In this document: positions 1 through 9,880 of the stretch, piece after piece
Numbering within the stretch: the first letter of the stretch is position 1
Layout of the letters: every line of letters starts with the position of its first letter
Source: Atopsyche davidsoni
Taxonomy: Eukaryota > Arthropoda > Insecta > Trichoptera > Hydrobiosidae
Direction: 5' to 3'
Length of the DNA stretch: 64,000 bases
NCBI GenBank assembly: GCA_022113835.1
Contig: JAILWY010000010.1
Location: 3,001,501-3,065,500 of the forward strand
Notes under the pieces: generated by a model
Seen by the model: only the letters and a program-made list of their open reading frames with translations
Databases searched by the model: none
Told to the model about the DNA's origin: nothing
Program-made: the position numbers and the translations under genes

Positions 1-634
1 ATGATATTTATTGATACGTTTCTCAACAACTACAGTTTATTTTTTTATTCACCTCATCATTTTTGTGATGCCTTAGTACTAACATAACATTTATAAAATG
101 TAACGGTCCTTGTAATTCTGCTTGTGTTGCGTTGCAGTGGCGTTGCGATGACTCAAGATTGAATTATCAATGTACTATCAAGTACTTGCGAGACGAATCA
201 CTATTGTAGGTTCGCAATTGAATGTACAAGAAGATAATCTCACAAAATTGCTTTCAATCTACACACGAGATGAACTCTAATCAACGCTGAAGGAAAATTC
301 TTAATCTGTGAGATAACGTGCGAGCAATCAAAAAGAATCATTGTGAACCAAACAGATTATAACATTGTATAAATAGAAAGAGATGTGGATTAGTAGACAT
401 GCATCGTTGAAATTCAGACAGATAAGCGAAACCTGGAAAATTTTGTGGATTAGGTCATTCTTTCTGATTACGTACGCGATTTTATTAATTTAAGTCGCTG
501 AAAATTATACCTGGTTTTTTCAAGCGTATGTCTGAAAAAAATCATATTCAAGATTTATGATATCAATATTGTACAATCTTTCGGATATTTCGTTGTTAAA
601 GTTATTTTTGTAAAGTAGTACCTTAATGATATTT
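1..634. other. AT-rich non-coding stretch, nothing recognised
   Basis: Stops are dense in all frames and no splice-framed exon, tRNA-like box or repeat shared with the rest of the window was found. Confidence 0.5.
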
Positions 635-639
635 CTAAA

Positions 640-777
640 TAATTTTGATATTATGAATATGATAAGGCATATGTTTTTTGCATATTGAAAATGATTCAAA
701 GAACCTACATTTCCAAGCTTACATGGCCGGTGTACTGACCTTTGTACTAACGAGTCACCTTTGTTAATCGAATAATT
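640..777 (-). repeat. Partial foldback tRNA-like element (copy A1)
   Basis: Read on the minus strand, 702-758 gives a D-arm-like GTTAGTACAAAGGTCAGTAC, then a CCGGCCATGTAAGC anticodon-arm-like block and a decayed T-arm. This is the core of the family best seen at 7121-7195. The flank at about 655-700 matches the arm of the copy at 44.2-44.4 kb (TTTGCATATTGAAAATGATT). The opposite arm is missing or merged with the neighbouring copy at 778, so this is a truncated insertion. Confidence 0.6.
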
Positions 778-1076
778 ATGTCTATTTTTTGGATTGGATA
801 TTACTAATTACGGGTTTATTATATAATTACTAATATGATTAGGCACATTAGTTCACACGTAGAAGATGATTTAAAGAAATTCTCAGAAAAATATCATCGT
901 GATTTGTGTGGGATGATTTGTGTGGGCCGGTGTACTGACCCTTGTACTAACGAATCACATCCATTAATCGAGAATTTTTTTAACAATCACACTCTACATA
1001 TGAATGGCCATGTAAGCCTGGAAATGTGGGTTCAAATCCCACACAAATCACGATGATATTTTTCTGAGAATAATTA
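778..1076 (+). repeat. Foldback tRNA-like element (copy A2), internally rearranged
   Basis: The left flank (TGTCTATTTTTTGGATTGG) and the arm TATGATTAGGCACATTAG at 834-851 match copies near 6.9, 34.0 and 35.5 kb. A T-arm with a perfect 5-bp stem, GTGGG-TTCAAAT-CCCAC, lies at 1026-1042 on the + strand. The D-arm/A-box-like block at 925-958 is on the minus strand, opposite to the T-arm. In the intact copy at 7121-7195 both lie on the same strand, so this copy has been rearranged, plausibly by recombination or template switching between the inverted arms. The right arm is only partly preserved. Confidence 0.65.
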
Positions 1077-1254
1077 GTGATTTGCGAAAACAGCGATAAA
1101 ACTACCCAACATCTGTAATGAACAGCCTTAATTTTGTCATTTGCAAGGCTGCTCTCCCCTCGAAGTGCAGAGCACTTGCGGGTGTGATTGATATGGCGCA
1201 TATTGACACTGCACGAAATATATAAAAAAAATTAAGTAAAATATTAACATTTCA

Positions 1255-1625
1255 AGGGAAGAGGGTGGATTTGCAAATCACTGGATTAATCACATCAAAG
1301 AACTGCAGAAGATTGCGTGGGGCTGCGCTTCGATGCGGCGCGGGTAGTTATTCATATTCCGTGCTCTTGGCATATTTATTTAGGTGATATTTTTCACGTT
1401 TTCCTGGCGGCATTTACGACGACATCAATAAACCCCGCGTCGCTGACTGCCTGAGGGCGCCAGGGTGGGTCTCCCCTACCCCCATCCCCAACCCGCTAAG
1501 ATGATCCCTTCTCCGTTGTCAAGCTTGTCACACACTTCTTTAATGGTATCCCTGAAAACATTTGTCACCGCGTCGTTCGATAATTCCGAGCAAGCTGGCG
1601 GCTAAGGAAGAAATGAGCGGCTCCC
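1255..1625. other. GC-rich, CpG-containing island; putative conserved non-coding element
   Basis: This block of raised G+C (including GATGCGGCGCGGG and CTGAGGGCGCCAGGG) is embedded in AT-rich DNA and includes AT-core sites such as GGATTAATC. No frame with splice signals stands out. Similar islands recur through the window. A regulatory role is inference only; an unrecognised exon is not excluded. Confidence 0.35.
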
Positions 1626-2640
1626 GAGCGAATTTGAAATTAAATTATTTTGAGATGTGGCAATTTTGGGTCTTTTTGTTTAGTGCCATTTAAAAGTTTC
1701 TTTTTTTTTTTTTTTTTTGTTTTATAAGGGTTGAAAATGAATCGAGACATGTTAAAATTGCATTCACTGTGGAATATATAAAAAAAATATTACATCGGTA
1801 AATGAACTGGCTGTAAAAATGTATAATTTTTTTTTTGTTTTTAAACCTATATAAAGAGTTTGCAATGACGATGCAATTTTTGTCAAATATTTATAATACG
1901 AATTTTAATTAAATATTTATTATCAAACACTTTTGTTTATTTTACCAATTTCTTTTTTCAGCATTAAATAATTCTTTCTTAAACAAAAATTATAAAATAA
2001 ATTTCAGAACTTTGTATAAAGATAAATTAAGGAAAAGAAAAATTACTTGATAGTTAATTAGAAAATCATATTAAAATACTTTTTGACCTAACGCCTTTTT
2101 GATTGCGAATTGCTTATGCAAAAATAATTTTAAAAGAACAATGATGTAATTTTTTTATTGAAATATAATTTAAAAAACCGACTATCTATGAATCTTTTTT
2201 TTCTTTTCCAGATGTTATTACGACTTTTCTGACTGTTAAATATAGTTAATATAAATATGGGAGTAGTTTTATAATATCAACGTGTTTTTCATTAAGGAAG
2301 GTGGAACGACCTTCACAAATCAATATTATTTGTGGAATAAGACTTAATTCATTTCAGTATCTTTCTCTTTCAGCGTTTCAATTATAAGAGAAAATGTAAC
2401 CTTTTCCACTTATCAGTACCACTGAAAAAAGCGCTCCAGTCATTTTCCTCCTAATGCAATAATTGCTTCTGTCGCTACCACTTTTATCAATACGTAATTG
2501 ATTTCACACTCAGAGTTCCGAACTAGTTAGCAGAAAGTTCAGGCTCGCTTTACTTTTTCTTCGTTAGGTTGGCCTATTTTATGGATTTTTCTATCAATTT
2601 TATGAAAATTTACGACCACTTTTTTTACTTTAACATCTCA
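1626..2640. other. AT-rich non-coding stretch with a poly-T run
   Basis: Very AT-rich, with a long T run at about 1699-1719 and no supportable gene. A small GAAGGT/ACCTTC hairpin lies near 2298-2315. Confidence 0.5.
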
Positions 2641-2880
2641 ACTAAAACTTATAAAAGTCGTTTACTTCTACCTGAACGACTAGTAATTTTTTGAAATTAT
2701 CAATGATGTTATATTTATTATATATTATAAGAAATTCAATATTTTTGACAGAGAGTACTTGGTGGAATTCCATTTTAATATTTTTAAGTAAAATACTCGA
2801 GTGATTTTCCACATGTTCGTTTTTATTTGTTACCGGTTTCGCCAACTTTTCACGTTGGCATTATCAAACAGAGTGATAAC
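2641..2880 (-). repeat. Penelope-like fragment with hammerhead-ribozyme-like motif (copy 1)
   Basis: On the minus strand the order is core TTGATAA (2867-2861), one extra U (2860), a perfect stem GCCAAC/GTTGGC (2859-2854 with 2846-2841), GAAA (2840-2837) and then CCGGTAA. This resembles a minimal type I hammerhead (CUGANGA, stem II, GAAA, palindromic ACCGGU). Hammerheads of this kind are known in the terminal repeats of Penelope-like retroelements. The canonical C3 and G8 are replaced by U and A, which can still pair. About 50 bases further on is ATGGAATTCCACCAAGTACT, shared with copies at 36.3-36.5 and 39.3 kb. No reverse transcriptase is present. Confidence 0.5.
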
Positions 2881-2895
2881 GTGATAAACTCAAAT

Positions 2896-3099
2896 ACTCG
2901 ATCGAGTTTACTCAAATTCAATTCGTTTTAGACGTATCAGTTATATTTGTAGAGTAATTCTATATTTTATAAAAATGTTGTAATTTGACACTGTGAAGTG
3001 ATCAAAGCAGCTGCTAAATTTTTACGAAATTTTCAAGCTTTTCCGCCTCAGAGGTGTTTTTTTTTTTTTATTTTTATAAACCGACAAAGATAATAAAAT
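2896..3099 (+). repeat. Dispersed repeat, copy 1 (partner at 6602-6793)
   Basis: About 200 bases align almost continuously with 6602-6793, including TTTTAGACGTATCAGTT, GTAGAGTAATTCTATATTTT, GCAGCTGCTAAATTT and CAAGCTTTTCCGCCTCA. Substitutions are scattered and there is a poly-T length difference. It directly follows the hammerhead-like fragment, so it may be part of the same element, but the partner copy lacks that fragment. Confidence 0.7.
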
Positions 3100-4200
3100 A
3101 TTTTTATTATCAATCAGAGTTTATATACATAAAATTAACTTAATTTAAATAAAAACATATTTATCTAATGCTAATGAAATTTAATCAAAATAAAATATCT
3201 TAAAGCAAACGCCTTCAGTATTAGAAGTTAATCACATTTAGTGAAAACGATTTCCTTCGAAATGCGGTATCGCAATGATTCCTAGTTTACAGACATATTG
3301 AGAATAACGAAACCTTACTTTCAGGTGGCCACATCCCCCGTCTCGTCTAATCTTACAGGAGCCCAATCTCAATGAGCCCAATCCCAATCTCTCGTAGCGA
3401 ATCACTCGACGCCCAGTAGCAATCGAAAACTTCGGTCGGCCAATATTTACATTGCATTTTTGGCCGCCGGGCCCAGATGGCCGCGGCGTTCTTTGACCTG
3501 CGCCATATTTGCTCACATGTACATAATTTTGCTATTTTGTGCTTCCTGCACTCGTGTGATGGGCACTGGAGCCTTTTCTCATTCGTCCGCTCTGAGGTTT
3601 CAATTTTATTGCTGAATTTTAAATTAGTTTTCCGCGCTGTTACAATGTTTATTTTTGACTTGTTAAGCAACGAAAACACGGAATGACCAAAATGGATTAT
3701 TGAATATATATGTGTGCATATTTAGTTTTTATTGCATACGAGTTAAAATAGCCTCAGTGCCGGGGCAATCTTTTGGTATTAGAACTAAACGAAGATGGCT
3801 CGCTGCACAATACCCGATAACAAAGTGTATCGAACAGCAACGGCTACTTAAGCCTACAAACATGTTTAATTGGTTGTTAGATATTTTTTGAGAATGTGGG
3901 TATGTGTGTTACGGTGAGTCTTTTTGCTTTTAGGGGCCCTTTCGTTGCAGTCGAATTGACAAGGATTTCATTAGAGCCAGTCCGGTGGGGGCGCAGGTCC
4001 CAGGTCCCGCTTCCGCACGTAGTCATGCCATTTATCAACATCATAGGTGTCGGCCGCTCCAGAGCGCAAGCTGCTGCCTGTGCGTCGGGCCCTTCTACAG
4101 ACATGCCTCTGCTGTGTTGCTAGAAGATTTCTTACCCTCGTAGCCTAACACGAATTCGATGTTATATAAGCCTCTTCGGGGTGTAGGTTAGTTATATCTA
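3100..4200. other. Two GC-rich islands (about 3290-3640 and 3760-4190)
   Basis: Both blocks are CpG-containing (TTTTTGGCCGCCGGGCCC; GTCCGGTGGGGGCGCAGG) within AT-rich flanks. Several overlapping frames are open on both strands, as expected of GC-rich DNA. None shows an acceptor-frame-donor arrangement I would call an exon. Regulatory DNA is the likelier reading, by inference. Confidence 0.3.
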
Positions 4201-5938
4201 AAGGATATCGAACGAAGAACGTTAAAACACTTTGTACTAAACAAAACAAAAAACGCAAGTATTTTTTTATGTAATCGTGATTTTATAAATGCTCGGCATT
4301 CAAATAAACATCAGAACTCTCTCAAGAAAAAAAAAAGTTATATAAATACTATAGATACAATTCAACATGAAACTGAAAAAATATAACTGTTAAAATGCTG
4401 AAAAAATCACACATTTGAAAGTTAAATTCTTTGATTTCGATTATATATATATTTTTCAAAATAATAAATAACTATTCAACAACGTCAAATGTATGATAAA
4501 AAAACCTTTTTTTTTTTCGTGCGCTAGAATTTGAAAAGATTTTTGTTTTTTCATAGATCGGTTAGTAAATTTTTGAGGAAGTCAGGTAAGGAATTTGGTT
4601 TAAGCGTTTAAGCTATTAGAGATAGATTCAACTGTTTGATGAATTAGTAGTTTATATTGTTTGGCGAACTAAGGATACTTAAACTATTCCAGCCAGATGT
4701 AAGCACAGAGTCCATTGATTGGTTATCAAATACTTACAAATGAACCACTGAATGACAAGTGCTGCAAAATGCAGATATCAATCGTAACAAATTATCGTCC
4801 AGCTAATCCCACTAAAGTTGCAAGAAGGACATTAGCATGAAACGCAAGTTTCAATTATATTAAATTCGGAAAGTTACTGAATTGGTTGTTGGAGCAGTTT
4901 AACTAAAATACTCTGAGAGATAACTGAAAACAGGACTAGATTTTGCTAGTGCATTACTTATTGACTTATGCGACTAAAATTTTAATCATGACTAACGAAA
5001 AAAATATATAGGCTAGAGAATAAAGATATTTGTTATTTACATAATTTAACCAATGCATAAATTATATATATGATAACTGTGAGAAACTTAATCCACGACA
5101 TACTTTTTTGATTTGTAATGGCATAAATAGATCTATCACTTTATACAAAAAGACTTGGAAAAGTGTATATTTTATTTATTTAAGTTTCTGTGAGTTTGTA
5201 AGTAGACATAAGTAGAATTTATTTTTTTGAAAACTAGTATGAGGAAGCTCTTGAAAGTGGAAAGCTTTCACAAACAAATATGTGCGAAAACGCTATCGAT
5301 ATGCTATTCGTATTTGCTGTTTTAAAAATAAACCAGTATGTCGCGGTTAAAAAAAATGCTAGCAGTAACAATAGGCATTGATTTTAGCTGTAAATATTTA
5401 AAGTAGAAAAAAGTTATTTTATGTTGGCTTTTATTTTATGTATATATGCATAAAGTACAAACATTTTTTGTTTGATATTTTGATGCCTTAACATTTAATG
5501 GATACTACGCGTGAGTAATTCTAAAATAAAAAATCACCTCAGTATTCAAAATGAATTTTGACAAGACTATAAAAATATTTTTTTTCTACACCATTGTTCT
5601 GAATAAGAACATATTTTAAATACCTTGTATTTAAAAATAATAACTTAAGCATATATTTATCATTTAAATGTGACTTTTTAATTTAATCGGTCTTTTTATA
5701 ACTATTATCGCAACATTTTTTTGTGCTATTGAATGCATATATATAGTTTTATGGTTTAAACAGATGAGGTTGAAAAATTTTTCTTTAACTTCGTCTTATG
5801 CTTAGAAAAAGTTTGTCTATTACAAGAGAAAAATAATTTAAAATTAAACAGATATTTTTTTTCACATTTTTTTCATACGAAAGTTATAATTTAAAAAAAA
5901 AGTCAAAATTATTATAAAGCAACCTTCGAAAAATTATT
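4201..5938. other. AT-rich non-coding stretch, nothing recognised
   Basis: A and T tracts, stops in all frames and no repeat shared with the rest of the window. A GTCAG|GTAAGG donor-like site near 4582-4590 has no open frame in front of it. Confidence 0.5.
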
Positions 5939-6021
5939 GTTCGCAACAAATTGGAATCGAATCCACATAAACACGAATTTCGACAATAAATTTTTCCAAT
6001 TAAGCTACTGTGCCACTGATT
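5939..6021 (-). repeat. tRNA-derived SINE fragment with A and B boxes
   Basis: On the minus strand TAGCTTAATTGG (6007-5996) matches the pol III A box and GGATTCGATTCCA (about 5964-5952) matches the B box, about 30 bases apart as in a tRNA with a shrunken middle. The anticodon arm is decayed, so this is not a functional tRNA gene. The A box resembles those at 14.5 and 51.0 kb. Confidence 0.65.
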
Positions 6022-6595
6022 TTAATTTATTGATTGTTTCAACTTATATATCGGTTTTTTGCTAGAAAAATACGTAACGAACGAGTATTCTAGCAGAGTT
6101 CTATCATAACTTGTGTAGTGGTTTGCGCTCAAGAGTTGACCGTACTCCACTGAGAGATAGTATGTCTTACAGCCGACCAATCTTCCAGATGTCATGACCC
6201 GTATAACGCACATACGTTAATAGGTACAGACCTTCCAACAAAAGTTGGCGGCGGGGTCTTTCTCAAAAGTACAGTCCGTCTCCGTGCAGGATTAATCTCT
6301 GGGCTGAAGGGTTCAAATGAATTAGCGTTCACGTTTTGACAAAGGCTATTCCAAATTATGGGGTCGTTTCTTGTGATGTTATTATGATTCCTGGGATTCA
6401 GCTTCCGGTATTTTTTTGAACTTTGGGTACCATCGTAGCTTCCGTTACTTTTTGAAAATTGTGCGACCCAAATAGGAAATGGAGTGAATTATTTTTGGGC
6501 TTAAAAGTTTCCTTAATATATTTTTGGTTTAGATATATATATTTTTTTTTTCAGATTTAAGTATTTTAAAATAAAAAACATGTACTATGCTCATC
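6022..6595. other. Unique sequence of intermediate composition
   Basis: About 6060-6480 is less AT-rich than its surroundings and includes CAAAAGTTGGCGGCGGGGTC near 6239. No exon or repeat was recognised. Confidence 0.3.
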
Positions 6596-6601
6596 GACAC
6601 T

Positions 6602-6793
6602 TGATCGAGCATGCTCAAATTCGATTTGTTTTAGACGTATCAGTTTTATTTGTAGAGTAATTCTATATTTTATATAAATGTTGTAATTTGACACTATGAA
6701 GTGATTAAAGCAGCTGCTAAATTTCTACGAATTTTTCAAGCTTTTCCGCCTCAAAGGTGTTTTTTTTATTTTATAAACCAACAAAGATAATAA
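6602..6793 (+). repeat. Dispersed repeat, copy 2 (partner at 2896-3099)
   Basis: Shares about 190 bases with 2896-3099 in the same orientation and order, with scattered substitutions. It ends in ACAAAGATAATAAA in both copies. No inverted termini or target duplication could be set. Confidence 0.7.
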
Positions 6794-6904
6794 ACTCAGA
6801 TATCTTAAATAAAAAGTTTAATTTTATTTATAAAGACAAGATACAAAATTGTTTCTTAAAAAAACGATATTTTTTAACTTATTACACATGAATTGGAGAC
6901 TATT

Positions 6905-7273
6905 TTTTGGATTGGACGTCAATCAGATGCGTATTTATTACCCATTACGGGTTTAATATATTATTATTACTAATATGATTAGTCACATTAGTTCATACAT
7001 AGAAGAAGATTTAAAGAAACTCTCAGAAAAATATCATCGTGATTTGTGTGAATATTGGTTGGCCTGGGCACAATGGTTCATATGTAGAGTATGATTGTTA
7101 AAAATTCTCGATAAACAGAAGTGATTCGTTAGTACAAGGGTTAGTACACCGGTCATGTAAACCAGGGGGTGTGGGTTCAAATCCCACACAAATCACGATG
7201 ATATTTTTTTGAGAGTTTCTTTAAATCATCTTCTATGTATGAACTAATGTGCCTAATCATATTAGTAATAATA
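6905..7273. repeat. Foldback element with tRNA-Thr-like core (copy B, most complete)
   Basis: The inverted arms at 6963-7050 and 7185-7272 (about 88 bases each, few mismatches) begin ATTATTACTAATATGATTAG and run into GATTTGTGTG. Between them is a single-copy-like middle (7051-7120) and a tRNA-like body (7121-7195). An asymmetric left flank with GACGTCAATCAGATGCGTAT (about 6917-6937) is shared with copies at 34.0 and 35.5 kb. The second arm overlaps the 3' half of the T-arm, so the arms probably arose by inverted duplication of the SINE tail. Confidence 0.75.
7121..7195 (+). pseudogene. tRNA-Thr-like pseudo-tRNA
   Basis: A near-cloverleaf can be drawn. The acceptor-like ends GTGATT/AATCAC pair. 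The A box TAGTACAAGGG lies in a D arm with a GTAC/GTAC stem, followed by the anticodon-arm-like CCGGTCATGTAAACCAGG and a T-arm GTGGG-TTCAAAT-CCCAC with a perfect stem. The block GGTC(T/A)TGTAAACC is typical of animal tRNA-Thr(TGT). The anticodon stem is imperfect, position 33 is A instead of the near-invariant U, and there are two extra bases before the D arm. It should therefore be a SINE head, not a working tRNA. It may still carry a usable internal pol III promoter. Confidence 0.65.
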
Positions 7274-7285
7274 ATGAATCGGAGC

Positions 7286-7705
7286 GATAAATCACCTGAG
7301 CTATAGCGATCTAGTGCATTAGCTTATTTAATAACAGTGTTTATGCGTTCAATATAATGAAAAATAAATTAAATAAAAACACATTGTAAATACAATGAGT
7401 TAATTTTAATAATACGAAAAAAATAACAACTCAGCCTAGAACATCGTTTTTGAAACATGCTACATTGACGACCATTCACGCCTCGCTCTAAGTGTGATAA
7501 ATCACCTGAGCTATAGCGATCTAGTGCATTAGCTTATTTAATAACAGTGTTTATGCGTTCAATATAATGAAAAATAAATTAAATAAAAACACATTGTAAA
7601 TACAATGAGTTAATTTTAATAATACGAAAAAAATAACAACTCAGCCTAGAACATCGTTTTTGAAACATGCTACATTGACGACCATTCACGCCTCGCTCTA
7701 AGTGT
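7286..7705 (+). repeat. Perfect tandem duplication, 2 x 210 bp
   Basis: 7286-7495 and 7496-7705 are identical by direct comparison. Each starts GATAAATCACCTGAGC and ends at CCTCGCTCTAAGTGT. The lack of differences in otherwise decayed DNA points to a very recent duplication or an assembly artefact. It begins about 13 bases after the arm of the foldback element at 7272. Confidence 0.9.
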
Positions 7706-8530
7706 GAATTTATAATGAAGCCAAAATAAACTTAAATTTAAAAACAACACTAGATATACTTGATTAATTTTTTAAACGTCCTCCGACGGGGGGTAAGTCG
7801 TAAAGCGTCCGGCAGGAGAGCAGACACCTCGTTAAAGTCACGGTGCTTCTACAAAATAAAATTAAATAGACATAAATTTTTCTTTACGGTTTCTCGCGGC
7901 ACACCCCGCCTTAAATCCCAGAAGTCCGGCTTTACAGGCAATTCTGTTTGATAGTCCCGCGTAGAGGTAAGGACACGTCAAGTAGCTGTCTCTTCATCCC
8001 CCGCACGCTGAAGATCGTGCAAGTGCCACCCTAAATACACCCTCATAAAGTTAAATTATAAAATAATATTTTATGTGTTTTTAAAACGGACGTAAAGATC
8101 CGTGGATTCTTATGTTTTTTTGCAATTTGTAATGCTCTCATGCGAAATGAAAGAAATTTTCGTTTTTCAATTAAACCTTTACATTTTTTGTGACCCCGAG
8201 GAAAAACATTGCCTTCCCTGGGGGCAAGAATATTGAATAAAATATCATACTTTCATAAAGAATAATTATTTTTTTAGGCAATGCATTGTACGCGTATTAG
8301 AAATTGAATTTATTTGAAATAATTTTTGGCTTTTTTAAATCATTTTTAACCTCGTAGATAACAGCATTCAGCCGTTACGACGCATAACATTCAAATGATT
8401 TTCGTTAGGATATCATTTAATCGGAAAAGCTGAAAATATAACCTGATTCTTTTCAAGCAACAGCCGGTTGTACTCTCCTCGTCTCTTTACCATCGCCATT
8501 GAAAAAAGAATATTCATTTCCACCCCCAAG
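7706..8530. other. Mixed island (about 7775-8050) then AT-rich DNA
   Basis: The block at 7775-8050 is CpG-containing and has two donor-like sites (GGGGTAAGTCG near 7790; TAGAGGTAAGGAC near 7962). A possible 33-base segment between an acceptor-like TTTACAG and the second donor is too short to call. A regulatory island or small untranslated exons are both possible. Confidence 0.25.
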
Positions 8531-9534
8531 TGCTGTCAGAGGTGGTCAGAAGACCAGATGGCAGAGGAACCATAAACTTGTGTTTTATCCACTTTTTTAC
8601 GCGTCGGATAATCGCGCTTCTTTTTACTTCGTCCGTTTGGTATCTTACGCTGGCTTATTCCCCTGAATTATGTGGCAGATGTACCTACTGTACACGAGTA
8701 CAGGTATTATTTTGCACGTAAACTTGGTAATATTTTTTTATAGATCCCAGTCCTCGGCAAATTAAGAAGATAAATTCTTTTGTTGAAAAAGAGGAAACAA
8801 TACTTAAACGAGCATTACATCTTCCTAAGTAAAAGTTTTTAAAGTTACAAGTTTGTTTATTTTTTTAATTATTTCTTATTTCAACTGAAAAATAAATGAA
8901 CTAAAATTAGAACCGGTGGAATTATACATAAATTAAATTACACACGAGAAATATTTTTAACAATTATCAATGTCTGTAAAAGCGTCAAGAGCGTATCTGT
9001 AAACCTATTTAAGCAAACAACCTATTTGGACGTAAAAGTAAATAATATATAAATTGTTTAGGTATCTGTAATCAATAATCCCGATAACTGTGTTATATAA
9101 AACATAGCATTTCGAGTGTCCATTATTACTTTGAATTTTATAAGTAATCCGTTTAATTTTAATCGACATACACACGTAGCAAAACAACTTTTTTGCTTTC
9201 GACAAAACTGTAAAAAAAAAGGTATCGGATACTAATCGGTAAGTTATGTCAGCCCCTTTATTGATATTCATTTTCTTTCAACTAAACTATAAAGAAGCGA
9301 AAAAAGGGATGATATTAGTTGGTTATTGGCTTTGTTGCAATGCGTATAGGCTGTTTTATTTATCAACAAAGAAATAAAAATCACTCTTGTTTATAAATTA
9401 TTTTCATTGATATAGATATAGTGTCAACTAACTATGATTTAACTTTAAGTCTAAATAATATTGGTATAAATATAAAATTATTTATCTATATAAAACCATT
9501 TAATTTCCAACCTTCGACGAGCGTCGTTTTGATA
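8531..9534. other. AT-rich non-coding stretch
   Basis: No supportable gene or shared repeat. A modestly GC-richer patch lies at about 8460-8710. Confidence 0.4.
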
Positions 9535-9880
9535 TTTATGGAATTTTTCATCACCGTAACGTTTAACGTGTAACCGCGGCCGTATTACTTTTATTCTTTC
9601 CATATAACATAATGTCTCCGGACGTTTTTACGAATCAATTCGAAATTATTGGAATTTCAATGACTGGGGGAAAAATACATATAAACATCGCGGGATCAAA
9701 CTCTTTTAATGTAAATGCTTATTCCGGAAGAGTGGCCGCGTGGGTTTATATTGGTTTTCTTGGTCCGATATCGCCCGCAAATATGAACGATCAAAGAAAA
9801 CTGATAGATCCACCCTCGCCTCTTCGTACTTTTATTTTCTTCCCTTCATCCCCATCCCAAGGCAGCGTCTAAAATTGATT
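9535..9880. other. Putative conserved non-coding element
   Basis: A compact block with CpG and mixed composition (GTAACCGCGGCCGTATTAC at 9572; GAGTGGCCGCGTGGG at 9730) stands out from very AT-rich flanks. An 86-codon frame is open at 9612-9872 but has no similarity I recognise and no splice context. Regulatory DNA is my preferred, unproven reading. Confidence 0.3.

Noticed and set aside
4582..4590. GTCAG|GTAAGG as a splice donor
   Set aside because: No open frame or acceptor upstream in very AT-rich DNA.
7121..7195. Functional tRNA-Thr gene
   Set aside because: Position 33 is A, the anticodon stem has mismatches, there are extra bases before the D arm, and the sequence belongs to a repeated element.
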